Assembly (NCBI RefSeq): GCF_014641555.1
Contig: NZ_BMHY01000015.1
Coordinates: 1 to 64,000 of the forward strand
Direction of reading: 5' to 3'
Length of the DNA: 64,000 bases
DNA from: Paenibacillus radicis (ex Gao et al. 2016)
GTDB lineage: Bacteria > Bacillota > Bacilli > Paenibacillales > Paenibacillaceae
Both the position numbers and the translations under genes were made by a program. The first letter of the stretch is position 1; each line of letters begins with the position of its first letter. This document shows, one piece after another, positions 1-9,822 of the stretch. The notes below the pieces were generated by a model. That model did no database searches, was not told the DNA's origin, and worked only from the letters and a program-made list of their open reading frames with translations.

Positions 1-3000
1 ATCATCTGCCCTGTAAAGAAGGAGACGCGTTCCTTCAAATGAGCTTGCGTCAACAGCAGCTTTGCACCAGAATCCTCTAGCATGTAACGGATACGTGCTT
101 CCGGGTGAGCGGGATCAAACGGCACATAAGCTCCGCCCGCTTTCAAAATCGCCATCACAGCAACAATCATGTTGAGCGACCGATCCGCCATGAGGCCCAC
201 GAGCGAGTCCGCCCCTACCCCCGTATCGCGAAGCGTCCGTGCCAGCCGGTTCGCCTTTGCGTTCAGTTCTCCATACGTCAGATATTCGCTGCCCAGCGAT
301 ACCGCTGTTTGCTCCGGTATTCGCGCCGCCTGCGCTTCGAACAGCCCGTGAATCGTCTGCTCCCTTGGGAAGTCGGCAGCCGTTGCATTGAACGCTTCAA
401 CAATCTGCTTCCGTTCCGCTGCGCTCAACCAATCCAATTGTTGCAATTCCGCGTCGGGATTGGCAGCAATGACCTCCATCAGGCGCAAGAAATGCTGCGA
501 TAACCGTTCCATACTCCGGCGTTCAAACAACGCCGTGCTGTACTCCAGCCGCCACGCAATCGTATCTTGCCTATCCCAAGCTTCCATGCTGAAGTCGAAT
601 TTGGATACAAGGCTCTCCACCGCTTCTGCACGAATGGCTAGTCCCTCGACGCTATATTCGCTGGCATCCGCATTTTGCAGAATGAACATCGTATCGAACA
701 GCGGATTGCGGCTCAGATCCCGCTGCATATTCAACTGTTCCACCAGAGCTTCAAACGGATAATCTTGATGCTCGAAGGCAAGGAGCGATTGCTCCTTCAC
801 CTCCGTCAAATATTGCCGGAACGTCTTCTTGCCCTTCGGCGCGCCCCGCATAACGAGCGTATTGACGAATACGCCGGTCATCTCATGCGTATCGGCATGG
901 GATCTTCCCGCCACAGGCGTTCCGACCATAATATCCTCCTGTCCCGTATACTTCGCCAGCAACACTTGATAGATTGCCAGCAGCACCATGTACAGCGAGC
1001 TTTCCGACTCCGATGCCAAGCGGCGCAGATTCTCAGCCACAGCTTGCCCCGTCTGAAAGGTGAGCTCACTTCCGTCAAACTGCTGCACCGACGGCCGGGC
1101 AAAGTCTGCCGGAAAGTCCAGCGTCGGCAGCTCGCCTCCGAGCGAATCCAGCCAATACTCCCGCTGCTTCTGCAGTGCTTCGCTTTGCAATTGCCGCTGC
1201 TGCCACGCCGCATAATCCTTGTATTGCAGCGCCAGCTCGGGCAGCGTATCGCTTCTGTAGAGCTTCCATAAATCAGCTATATAAAGATTCATTGACACAC
1301 CGTCGGAGATGCTATGATGCATGTCCAGCAGCAGGCTGTACTGCTGTCCGTCTATTCCCCCAGCTAATTGAACTAATTTGGCTCTGAACAAAGGAGCTTC
1401 TCCCAGATCAAATGGCTGCACAAAATCCGAGACGATCTGAGCGCTTATTTCAGCAGTATCTGTTTCTTCATATTCCAGTTCGAATGAAACAGAGGCATGA
1501 ATTCGCTGAAACGGCTTACCATCCTTTATCGCAAAGGACGTTCGCAAGCTTTCATGACGTGATACGAGCGACTGCAGTGCAGTTGCCAATCGGCTTCTGT
1601 CAAGCGAGCCTGTGACAACAATATGCTGCGGCATATTGTAATGAATATTCGCACCCTCCAGCTGGTGCAGCACGTACATCCTTTTTTGCGCTGAGGATAC
1701 TTCATATTCTGTCTGCTTCGCGATTGGCTCGATCGGCTGAAAAACAATCATGTCCGCCCCTTGGATATAGGCGGCAATTTCCCGAATCGTTGGCATTATG
1801 AAAAACTGCCTAAGCGGCAATTCGATGCCAAATGCTTTCTCTATCCGGGCGATCATCATTATCGCTTTCAGGGAATGCCCTCCCGCTTCCAAAAAACGAT
1901 CATAAACGCCAACTCGATCAACTGCGAGCACCTCTTGCCATAATTCCGCCAATGCTGCTTCTATTGTATTGCCAGGCGGTTCGTACGGAGCACCTATGCT
2001 GGGCTCCCCGACTAATTGCAATAATGCCTTGCGATCGGCTTTTCCGTTTGGCGTAAGAGGAATCGCATTCACCTGAATAAACTGTGCCGGTATCATGTAC
2101 TCCGGCAACGATGCCGACAGATAGGCCCTCCACTCGGAGACGGAGATTTCCCGGCTTGCCGCTATATACGCACTTAGATACCGCTGTCCACTGTCGTCCG
2201 TCTTGTCTAAAACGATGGCCTGCTGGACGTCATCATGCTTCATTAGCTGCGACTCGATCTCGCCCAGCTCGATCCGGTAGCCGCGGATTTTCACTTGATG
2301 ATCGATCCGGCCCGCATACTCCACGTTGCCGTCCGGCAGCCATTTGGCTAAATCTCCCGTCCGGTACATTCGCTCCCCTCCGGTGAGGGGACTTGACGCG
2401 AACTTCTCCGCAGTCAGCTCCGCACGGTTCAAGTAGCCCCGCGCCAGCCCTTCTCCCGCGATGCACAGCTCACCCGTTACGCCAATCGGCTGCAATTGAC
2501 CGTTGGTGTTCACGATTAGCAGCCGATTATTATCGATTGGCTTGCCGATCGTCATTCTCGTCATGCCCGGCTCGCAGCGCAAATGCGACACATCGACCGT
2601 TGCCTCCGTTGGCCCATACAGATTAACCAGTTGCACACGCTCGCCGAATAAGCGGAAGAACGCCTCGGCTTGCGGCAGCGGCAGCGCTTCGCCGCTTACG
2701 AATATTGTCTTCAAGCTCGCCGCTTGGCTTAGGCCCCGGTTTCCGCTTCGCTCCATCTCCAGCAGGAACATTTGGAACATCGAAGGTACAAAGTGAATGA
2801 CCGTCACTTGACCCTGCGCGATCGTCTCGACAATCATCCGCGGATCCTTTTCCCCTTGCGGGGGAAGCAGACGCAGCTGCTGGCCGGCAATCGCCCACCA
2901 GAACAGCTCCCATACAGACACGTCGAACGTTACCGGCGTTTTCTGCAGCAGCACGTCACCATCCGTCAATGGATACGCCTTTTGCATCCAGTGCAGCCGG

Positions 3001-6000
3001 TTAACGACAGAGTGATGCTCGATCATAACGCCCTTCGGCTGACCCGTCGTCCCTGACGTATAGATAACGTAAGCCAAATGTTCGGGGCCGCTTGCGGCCT
3101 CCAAGTCCGAGCCGTCCGATCCATATGCGGCTTCATCCTCAAGGACGATAACCTGTCCTTTATAGAAGGAGACATGTTCTTTAAGATGAGTCTGTGTCAA
3201 CAGCAGCTTTGCACCAGAATCCTCTAGCATGTAACGGATACGCGCTTCCGGGTGAGCGGGATCAAACGGCACATAAGCTCCGCCCGCTTTCAAAATCGCC
3301 ATCACAGCGACAATCATGTCGAGCGACCGCTCGGCCATGAGGCCGACGAGCGAGTCCGCCCCTATCCCTGCATCTCGCAGCGTCCGAGCTAACCGGTTCG
3401 CCTTTGCGTTCAGTTCTCCATAGGTCAGACTTTCGCTGCCCAGCGATACCGCTGTTTGCTCCGGTATTCGCGCCGCCTGCGCTTCGAACAGCCCATGAAT
3501 CGTCTGCTCCCTTGGGAAGTCGGCAGCCGTTGCATTGAACGCTTCAACAATCTGCTTCCGTTCCGCTGCGCTCAACCCGTTCAATTGTTGCAATTCCGTA
3601 TCGGGATTGGCAGCAATGACCTCCAGCAAGTGCAAGAAATGCTGCGATAACCGCTCCATACTCCCCCGCTCAAACAAAGCCGTGCTGTACTCCAGCCGCC
3701 ACGCAATCGTATCTTGCCTTTCCCAAGCCTCCATGCTGAAGTCGAATTTGGATACATGGCTCTCCACCGCTTCTGCACGAATGGCTAGTCCCTCGACGCT
3801 ATATTCGCTGGCCTCCGCATTTTGCAGAATGAACATCGTATCGAACAGCGGGTTGCGACTCAGATCTCGCTTCACATGGAGCTGCTCCACCAGAGCTTCA
3901 AACGGATAATCTTGATGCTCGAAGGCAAGAAGCGATTGCTCCCTCACTTCCGCCAAGTACTGCCGGAATATCTTCCCGCCCTTCGGCGAGCCTCGCATAA
4001 CGAGCGTATTGACGAATACGCCGGTCATCTCATGCGTATCGGCATGGGATCTTCCCGCCACAGGCGTACCGACCATAATATCCTCCTGTCCGGTATACTT
4101 CGCCAGCAACACTTGATAGCTTGCCAGCAGCACCATGTACAGCGTGCTTGCCGACTCCGACGCCAAGCGGCGCAGTTTCTCCGCCACGGCTTGATCCGTC
4201 TGAAAGATGATCTCGCTTCCGCCAAACTGCTGCACAGACGGCCGAGCGAAGTCTGCCGGGAAGTCCAGCGTCGGCAGCTCGCCGCCGAGCATATCCAGCC
4301 AATACTGCCGCTGCTTTTGCAGCGCTTCGCTTTGCACTTGCCGCTGCTGCCATGCCGCATAATCCTTGTATTGCAGCGTCAGCTCAGGCAGCGTATCACC
4401 TCTATAGAGCCTCCATAAATCGGCAATAAACCAATTCATCGACACACCGTCAGAGATGCTGTGGTGCATGTCCAGCAGCAGGCTATATTGTTCTCCGCCT
4501 ATTTTTCCAGCTAAGTGAATTAATTTGGCTCTAAACAAAGGAGCTTGTCCCAGATCAAACGGGTGTACAAAATCCGATATGATTTGAGCGCTGATTTCGG
4601 TTTCATCCTTTTCTTCATAGGCCAACTCGAATGGAACAGAGGCATGAATCCGCTGAACCGGCTTGCCGTCCTTCATCGCGAAGGACGTTCGCAAGCTTTC
4701 ATGTCGCGATACGAGCGACTGCAGTGCAGCCGCCAATCGGCTTCTGACGAGCGGGCCTGTGATGACGATATGCTGCGGCATATTGTAATGAGTACTTGCA
4801 CCAACTGCCTGTTGCAGCACGTACATCCTTTTTTGTGCCGAGGATACTTCATATTCTGTTTGCTGAGCGATTGGCTCGATCCGCTGATAAACAATCGAGT
4901 CCGCTCCTCGAATTAAAGCGGCAACTTCCAAAATCGTCGGTTTTCTGAAAAACTCTGGCAATGAAAGCTCAACCTCAAATTGTTCGCTTATCCGAGAAAC
5001 GAACAACGCAGCGGTCAAAGAGTTCCCGCCTAAATTAAAAAAGGAATCACTATCGGCAATATCATCTCTTTTCAAATATCGCCTCCACAATGAACGAAGC
5101 TTGTCTTCTACCTCCTGCAGATCGGACGGCGAATGCACGAAAACGCCGAACGGAATCTGCAGCAGCTTTTCAGCAGTCGGGTAATTCAGCGGGGTCAAAT
5201 AAGCTTTATGAATAAGCTGATCCTCATTAACCAAAGTAAACGACCAGTCATCAGACTGAAAATTCTGACTATAAGGCTCGATACTCTGTGCTTGAGTGAT
5301 GACTAATGAATCTTTGGCTGCAACGCATTCAGCCCCCAAATCCTCCACCACGTCGACGTATGGAATTTCGTCCGCAATGCTTCCCGTTTCCAGCCTGCCA
5401 TGCAGCGTGCCCGATTCGCCTGACGCACATTGCCAGCCGCTATTTTGCAGAAACGTCAGAAAGGGAGCATTCCTTCCATTATCCTTATAGGTGCATTCCA
5501 GCAGCGTCCTATCCTCTTCTTCGCAAAAATGCTTCACACAAACGAGCACAGCTTCTTCAATTTTCCGGCCGAGCACCCTGCAACTCAGCAAAAAAGTATC
5601 AATCCGCAATGAATCTGATAACACACGGGCTATCACCAGACCACATAATCCGTAATTGCCGAATTTGTCAGAAACGCGTATCGTCCAAATCCGATAGTCC
5701 GGATCTTGGGCGAGCTGCATCAGCTCTCTCTCATCGCGAGGAATAGAAGACAAGACGAACTGGCTCGTACGCGAAGTAAGCTGTGCCGCTCGTGTAAGCT
5801 CAGCAGGCTGTATCCTTCTGATCGACATTTTGATCTGGAGCCGTTCTAAATATTGATGGTACGTATCGTTTACCGAAGCTTCCTTCCTGCGGTTTTCCGC
5901 CGTATACATGGCCGATCTTTCCTGATCCTCTTGCGTCACTTTGTGGATATCCAGCGCCCAGACATGGTTCATAAAAGGTACGAATGCTTGCTCATCGCCA

Positions 6001-7025
6001 GGAAGCTTGAGCGCCAGCGCTTCCGGACAATTCGTCATGACCTCCATGCACTCGGTTAAGCTGTCATCTATGAAAATGATGGAATCACTAGAGACGTTCA
6101 AATCGCTGGCGATCTTCCTAAGGTTAGCTGACTTGGATTCCCAGTTAATCCGATGGGCAACGATATGCTCCCGCTTCAAAACCATGGCGGCATTATGGTC
6201 AAATACATCCCATACATCGGATTCATTATTTTTGCTGCACAATGCTAGCAGAAATCCCTCCTCTATTTTGCCAAGGAGCAGTTTTTGGAATAATTGATGA
6301 TTTTCCGTAATCTCAACGCCGTCATACCCGTCTTCGCCGCAAATACCCTTCCATAATGTGTTGTCGCAGTCTAGGGCAAACACTTTGAATCGACGCATCA
6401 TGTAGGCTCGTATATTTCGAGCAAGCATCGTCCCTAGAGCGGCGTAATACTCATCCGAATATGGGATGTGACCGATTTTGTCGCCAATCTCGTTATAAGG
6501 CTTTTCTATCTGATAAATGGATTCAATTGCATAAAAATCCTTCACGTAAACATTAGGCGTATCTTTAAATGTAAGCAAAAGCTTCTGGTTTAAGTTGTTT
6601 AATTGTTTCATCACCATCGAGGAAAAACGGGAATTGGATGATGGCGGCAGTATACCAATAAACAGGGGGCTGGAAAAATCCGACTCTTTGATCGCTTGCG
6701 TCAGCTCATAGTAATAACCTAGCAGCTTTAATGATAAATCTTCGTCATCTTCCGATTGCTCCTCTCGGATCCAATCCTCGAATCGGATTAAAGCAATGTT
6801 CAATCCATCGATATTAGCGGCGAATAAACTGTCAGAATTGACGAGCTGTTGGAAAACTTGATGGTACGGCGCAAATTGAACGCGAAGCTCTATATCGAAT
6901 TGGCGGCTCCACCATCGTAGATGATCCAGTAAAGGTTCAGCGGTAAACGTAGCAGCAACAACGATATCCTTCGTCCTCTTCAGCACGTTGTTCCCATTGC
7001 TGAAACTACCTTTTGTATTCGTCAT
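1..7025 (-). CDS. Nonribosomal peptide synthetase, FkbH-T-C-A(Ser)-T-C-A... (3' end outside window)
   Basis: The reading frame is open from ATG at 7025 to the window edge (2,341 codons). I checked that the frame is kept through all domains. Codons 1-600 are an FkbH domain: a HAD fold with the DxD pair D219/D221 in ALDCDNTLWKG, then a GNAT-like half. FkbH domains are known to load a glyceryl unit from 1,3-bisphosphoglycerate onto a carrier. A first carrier (GGNSL, Ser669) follows, then condensation domain 1 (HHSISDG, 854-860) and adenylation domain 1. The specificity residues of A1, read by position from FDVSVW (Asp1368) onward, are D-V-W-H-F-S-L-V-D-K, the serine code known from EntF. Next come carrier 2 (GGHSL, Ser1718), condensation domain 2 (His1903) and the first ~130 residues of adenylation domain 2. 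Ribosome site AAAGG lies 12 nt before the start. The Sfp-type transferase at 35054-35761 could prime the carriers. Product unknown. Confidence 0.95.
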   Translation of the reverse strand, partial: MTNTKGSFSNGNNVLKRTKDIVVAATFTAEPLLDHLRWWSRQFDIELRVQFAPYHQVFQQLVNSDSLFAANIDGLNIALIRFEDWIREEQSEDDEDLSLKLLGYYYELTQAIKESDFSSPLFIGILPPSSNSRFSSMVMKQLNNLNQKLLLTFKDTPNVYVKDFYAIESIYQIEKPYNEIGDKIGHIPYSDEYYAALGTMLARNIRAYMMRRFKVFALDCDNTLWKGICGEDGYDGVEITENHQLFQKLLLGKIEEGFLLALCSKNNESDVWDVFDHNAAMVLKREHIVAHRINWESKSANLRKIASDLNVSSDSIIFIDDSLTECMEVMTNCPEALALKLPGDEQAFVPFMNHVWALDIHKVTQEDQERSAMYTAENRRKEASVNDTYHQYLERLQIKMSIRRIQPAELTRAAQLTSRTSQFVLSSIPRDERELMQLAQDPDYRIWTIRVSDKFGNYGLCGLVIARVLSDSLRIDTFLLSCRVLGRKIEEAVLVCVKHFCEEEDRTLLECTYKDNGRNAPFLTFLQNSGWQCASGESGTLHGRLETGSIADEIPYVDVVEDLGAECVAAKDSLVITQAQSIEPYSQNFQSDDWSFTLVNEDQLIHKAYLTPLNYPTAEKLLQIPFGVFVHSPSDLQEVEDKLRSLWRRYLKRDDIADSDSFFNLGGNSLTAALFVSRISEQFEVELSLPEFFRKPTILEVAALIRGADSIVYQRIEPIAQQTEYEVSSAQKRMYVLQQAVGASTHYNMPQHIVITGPLVRSRLAAALQSLVSRHESLRTSFAMKDGKPVQRIHASVPFELAYEEKDETEISAQIISDFVHPFDLGQAPLFRAKLIHLAGKIGGEQYSLLLDMHHSISDGVSMNWFIADLWRLYRGDTLPELTLQYKDYAAWQQRQVQSEALQKQRQYWLDMLGGELPTLDFPADFARPSVQQFGGSEIIFQTDQAVAEKLRRLASESASTLYMVLLASYQVLLAKYTGQEDIMVGTPVAGRSHADTHEMTGVFVNTLVMRGSPKGGKIFRQYLAEVREQSLLAFEHQDYPFEALVEQLHVKRDLSRNPLFDTMFILQNAEASEYSVEGLAIRAEAVESHVSKFDFSMEAWERQDTIAWRLEYSTALFERGSMERLSQHFLHLLEVIAANPDTELQQLNGLSAAERKQIVEAFNATAADFPREQTIHGLFEAQAARIPEQTAVSLGSESLTYGELNAKANRLARTLRDAGIGADSLVGLMAERSLDMIVAVMAILKAGGAYVPFDPAHPEARIRYMLEDSGAKLLLTQTHLKEHVSFYKGQVIVLEDEAAYGSDGSDLEAASGPEHLAYVIYTSGTTGQPKGVMIEHHSVVNRLHWMQKAYPLTDGDVLLQKTPVTFDVSVWELFWWAIAGQQLRLLPPQGEKDPRMIVETIAQGQVTVIHFVPSMFQMFLLEMERSGNRGLSQAASLKTIFVSGEALPLPQAEAFFRLFGERVQLVNLYGPTEATVDVSHLRCEPGMTRMTIGKPIDNNRLLIVNTNGQLQPIGVTGELCIAGEGLARGYLNRAELTAEKFASSPLTGGERMYRTGDLAKWLPDGNVEYAGRIDHQVKIRGYRIELGEIESQLMKHDDVQQAIVLDKTDDSGQRYLSAYIAASREISVSEWRAYLSASLPEYMIPAQFIQVNAIPLTPNGKADRKALLQLVGEPSIGAPYEPPGNTIEAALAELWQEVLAVDRVGVYDRFLEAGGHSLKAIMMIARIEKAFGIELPLRQFFIMPTIREIAAYIQGADMIVFQPIEPIAKQTEYEVSSAQKRMYVLHQLEGANIHYNMPQHIVVTGSLDRSRLATALQSLVSRHESLRTSFAIKDGKPFQRIHASVSFELEYEETDTAEISAQIVSDFVQPFDLGEAPLFRAKLVQLAGGIDGQQYSLLLDMHHSISDGVSMNLYIADLWKLYRSDTLPELALQYKDYAAWQQRQLQSEALQKQREYWLDSLGGELPTLDFPADFARPSVQQFDGSELTFQTGQAVAENLRRLASESESSLYMVLLAIYQVLLAKYTGQEDIMVGTPVAGRSHADTHEMTGVFVNTLVMRGAPKGKKTFRQYLTEVKEQSLLAFEHQDYPFEALVEQLNMQRDLSRNPLFDTMFILQNADASEYSVEGLAIRAEAVESLVSKFDFSMEAWDRQDTIAWRLEYSTALFERRSMERLSQHFLRLMEVIAANPDAELQQLDWLSAAERKQIVEAFNATAADFPREQTIHGLFEAQAARIPEQTAVSLGSEYLTYGELNAKANRLARTLRDTGVGADSLVGLMADRSLNMIVAVMAILKAGGAYVPFDPAHPEARIRYMLEDSGAKLLLTQAHLKERVSFFTGQM

Positions 7026-7221
7026 AACTGCACCAGCCTTTCGAAAATTCGATTGTAATCGACTCTGTTAGGCATGTCCATTCTAGATGGGGTTCTTTAA
7101 TACAACTATTAATTATATAATCGTTATATCCGCCTCCCTATGTCCAAATCTATCCAATTTATGTTCGTTTCTACTATTTTGATAAAATTAACCTAGTAGA
7201 ATATTTACTCGTTGCTACGCC

Positions 7222-7250
7222 AAAAAACCTCAGAGAAATCCTCTCTGAGG
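7222..7250 (-). terminator. Intrinsic terminator after the hydantoinase operon
   Basis: Perfect 9-bp stem (7228-7236 with 7242-7250) with a 5-nt loop. On the minus strand it is followed by six T. It lies 80 nt after the MFS stop and separates that operon from the NRPS. The rest of 7026-7329 holds the NRPS leader. It is AT-rich with a TATATAAT stretch near 7110, but I see no convincing -35 box. Confidence 0.85.
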
Positions 7251-7329
7251 TTGGTTATTTTCTTGAAAGGTCAGTCTACTGCCCGTCAAGGTTTCCCCGC
7301 GTTATTGTAAAAATAGGCGCTCCAGCGCC

Positions 7330-8526
7330 TTAAGAAGGCAATGTGGCCATCTTCCCCTTGTACCAAAGAATGTAGCAGAGCACTACGCTGACAGCCACAT
7401 AAGCTGCGATCATTCCGACGATCCCAATCCAGCCTAACTGTCCGTACAGCAAGCCGCCGCCCGTGCCGCTAACGCTGGAACCCACATAGTAGAAAAACAA
7501 ATACAAGGCGTTGGCCTGTGACTTATGGGCATCGCCCACCAATCCGACCCAGCTGCTGGCGATAGAATGGCCGCCGAAAAAGCCGAAGGCAAACAGCGCT
7601 AAGCCTACAATCTTCACCCATAAGTGAGAATGAAGAGTCAGCACCGCCCCTGTCAGAATTATAGCCAGGGCAAGGACGATGACGCCAGTCCGGCCGTAAC
7701 GATCAGCCAATCTGCCCATCCAGGTGGAACTGAATGTGCCCATCAAATAAACGACAAAGATGCTGCCTGCGATCGATTGGCTTAGATTAAACGGTTCGCC
7801 GGTTAATTCAAAGCCAATGTAATTAAACAGGGTGACGAAGCTGCCCATCAGCAAAAAGCCAAGCCCATACAGACAGAGCAGCCGAGGGTTGCGGCATTGC
7901 GACCATAGCAGCGGGATGACCCGGTTCAGCTTGGCGTTCTGTTTGATGAAATGACGGGATGGAGGAATGGTTACGAAAAAAAACAACGCGGCGGCCAGAC
8001 CTACCGCTCCCATTCCCCCAATAGCTGCCCGCCAGCCGAACCAGTCCGTCAGCAGGCCGCTTATCATTCTCCCTGCCATGCCTCCAATGGAATTTCCGCT
8101 AATGTACAACCCCATCGCATAGCCTAGACTTCTAGAATCGATTTCTTCCACCAAATAAGTCATCGCAATAGCCGGCAGTCCAGCGAGCGCTACTCCTTGC
8201 AAAATACGCAAAAGCAGCAGTATCGGAAAATGAGGACTGAACGCCGACAAAATGGAAATGACGGATGCTGCAATTAGCGAGACCGTCATAATCGATCTGC
8301 GGCCAAACGCATCGGATAACGAGCCGATGAACAGCATCGTCAATGCCATCGATACCGTAGTAACCGACAAAGTCAAGCTGGATTGCGTCGGTGTAATGTC
8401 AAATGCCGCCGTCATCTCAGGCATTAACGGCTGCAAGCTGTATAATAATGCAAACGTGACGAATCCGCCCGCAAACAATGCAAAACTGATGTTGCGGAAA
8501 GACTTTGTACCTTGTTGAATCCTCAT
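7330..8526 (-). CDS. MFS transporter, YnfM-like
   Basis: Major facilitator superfamily protein of 398 residues, about the usual 12-helix length. The MFS loop 2-3 motif is visible as GSLSDAFGRRSIM, and a related second-half motif as GRLADRYGRTGV. The N-terminal sequence resembles the YnfM/YybF group of drug-exporter-like permeases, whose substrates are mostly unknown. ATG 8526 is preferred to the in-frame TTG 8535 because GAAGG lies nine bases upstream. It is the last gene before the terminator at 7222-7250, 76 bp after the M24 peptidase, so it probably belongs to the hydantoinase operon and may import or export a substrate or product of that pathway (inference). Confidence 0.85.
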   Translation of the reverse strand: MRIQQGTKSFRNISFALFAGGFVTFALLYSLQPLMPEMTAAFDITPTQSSLTLSVTTVSMALTMLFIGSLSDAFGRRSIMTVSLIAASVISILSAFSPHFPILLLLRILQGVALAGLPAIAMTYLVEEIDSRSLGYAMGLYISGNSIGGMAGRMISGLLTDWFGWRAAIGGMGAVGLAAALFFFVTIPPSRHFIKQNAKLNRVIPLLWSQCRNPRLLCLYGLGFLLMGSFVTLFNYIGFELTGEPFNLSQSIAGSIFVVYLMGTFSSTWMGRLADRYGRTGVIVLALAIILTGAVLTLHSHLWVKIVGLALFAFGFFGGHSIASSWVGLVGDAHKSQANALYLFFYYVGSSVSGTGGGLLYGQLGWIGIVGMIAAYVAVSVVLCYILWYKGKMATLPS

Positions 8527-8602
8527 TTCCTCCAACCTTCTTCATTGAGCAAGCTCCGGCTGCCTTGACAGGACCGGGACCGGTTGACCGGAACCCGCCC
8601 AT

Positions 8603-9817
8603 TTATTTAACGAATAGCTTCCGCTCCATGTGCGTCAGAAATTCAAAGCCGTCAGCCGTCACGACAACGGTATCCTCAATCTGAAAACCGCCGGCGCCCA
8701 GCTCGTAATAAGGCACTTCCACGCAGAGCACCATCCCCGTCTCCAACGTGCGGTGATCGCCAGGCGCTAATGTAATATCGTCGTACAGCTCCAAGCCGAT
8801 CGCATGTCCGACATGCTGACGCCGGTAATGAGGGATGCCTTCCTTCTGTACTCGGGCGACAGCTGCTTGAAATACATCAGATGCTTTGACTCCGGGGCGA
8901 ATGAGGTCCAGCGCCTCTTTCCAGCCGCTTAATACGGCTTCAAAGTGACGAGTCATCCAAGGCGTTGGCTCTCCCAGCACCGCGGTCCGTCCTGTATCTC
9001 CCCAATAACCGTCCAGCTGCATGCATAAGTCGAAGCGAACTTGGTCACCTCGCTCAATGGTACGGAAATAATTCTCGATCAACGGCAGCGCACTGCGAGG
9101 CCCTGCGCCTACCGCCGTCATGGCAGGCGTGCCGCCGCCTTTCATGACGGTTAGCCGGTAATGCTCGGCCAGCTCTCTTTCGTGAACACCGGCAGCGATT
9201 AGATCAATCAATTGCTGTTCGATGCTCTCATTAAGTGCAGCCGAACGTCTCAATCGCTCTAATTCAAACGGTGTCTTGATTTGGCGGATTTGCCGAAACA
9301 GCTTATAGGCCGGCAGCGCTTGTCCGCCGGGAAGCCCTTCGGCGAACCGGCTCAGCAGATCTGGTGTGATTCTCATCTCATCAACGCCGATGGGCTGACC
9401 CTTAAGCCCCAAATCCGCCGCCGCAGCCTCTAAAGCTTCAACGGGTCCGGCGTACGTTTTGACGCTCTGGAGCAGGGAGTAGAACAAATCGATGTCCGGC
9501 GTGGACGGTTTGCCCTCCACAGAACCTTCTACGAAAAAGTCGCTGTATACATAGAGATCAGCGCTAGTAATGCCCATCTGCGCGATGACGCCGAGCCGGT
9601 TAGTCGGAATAATGAGGCATGGACGCAGGCTTGGGTCTCTCGGCAGCAGCGCATAAATCTGCATCGTCCAGTTGGTCGCACGAAGCGAAGAGCCCAGCAC
9701 ATAATGTACATTTTCAGGAGTAGTCGCCACTATTGCTTCTAAACCGTTCGCTGTCATCAGCTCTTCCGCACGTGACCGGTTTACCCCAGATTCTCCTAAC
9801 GAGGTTATATCATTCAT
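8603..9817 (-). CDS. M24-family metallopeptidase (Xaa-Pro aminopeptidase/creatinase fold)
   Basis: Protein of 404 residues with an N-terminal creatinase-type domain (to about 165) and a C-terminal pita-bread catalytic domain. The five dinuclear-metal ligands can be seen in order: Asp in VRFDLC, Asp in WGDTGR, His in VGHAIGLE, Glu in CVEVPYYE and Glu in FQIEDTV. All five being present argues for a metal-dependent hydrolase and against creatinase itself, which lacks them. AAAGGAGG lies 11 nt before ATG 9817. It follows the permease gene by only 5 bp, so it is co-transcribed with the transporter. It probably cleaves an amide or peptide bond in the imported compound or in the product of the HyuAB step. 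The substrate is not readable from sequence. Confidence 0.88.
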   Translation of the reverse strand: MNDITSLGESGVNRSRAEELMTANGLEAIVATTPENVHYVLGSSLRATNWTMQIYALLPRDPSLRPCLIIPTNRLGVIAQMGITSADLYVYSDFFVEGSVEGKPSTPDIDLFYSLLQSVKTYAGPVEALEAAAADLGLKGQPIGVDEMRITPDLLSRFAEGLPGGQALPAYKLFRQIRQIKTPFELERLRRSAALNESIEQQLIDLIAAGVHERELAEHYRLTVMKGGGTPAMTAVGAGPRSALPLIENYFRTIERGDQVRFDLCMQLDGYWGDTGRTAVLGEPTPWMTRHFEAVLSGWKEALDLIRPGVKASDVFQAAVARVQKEGIPHYRRQHVGHAIGLELYDDITLAPGDHRTLETGMVLCVEVPYYELGAGGFQIEDTVVVTADGFEFLTHMERKLFVK

Positions 9818-9822
9818 GATGT

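Noticed and set aside
7026..7221. Promoter for the NRPS
   Set aside because: TATATAAT is present, but no -35 hexamer at 16-18 bp was found on the minus strand, so no promoter was called.
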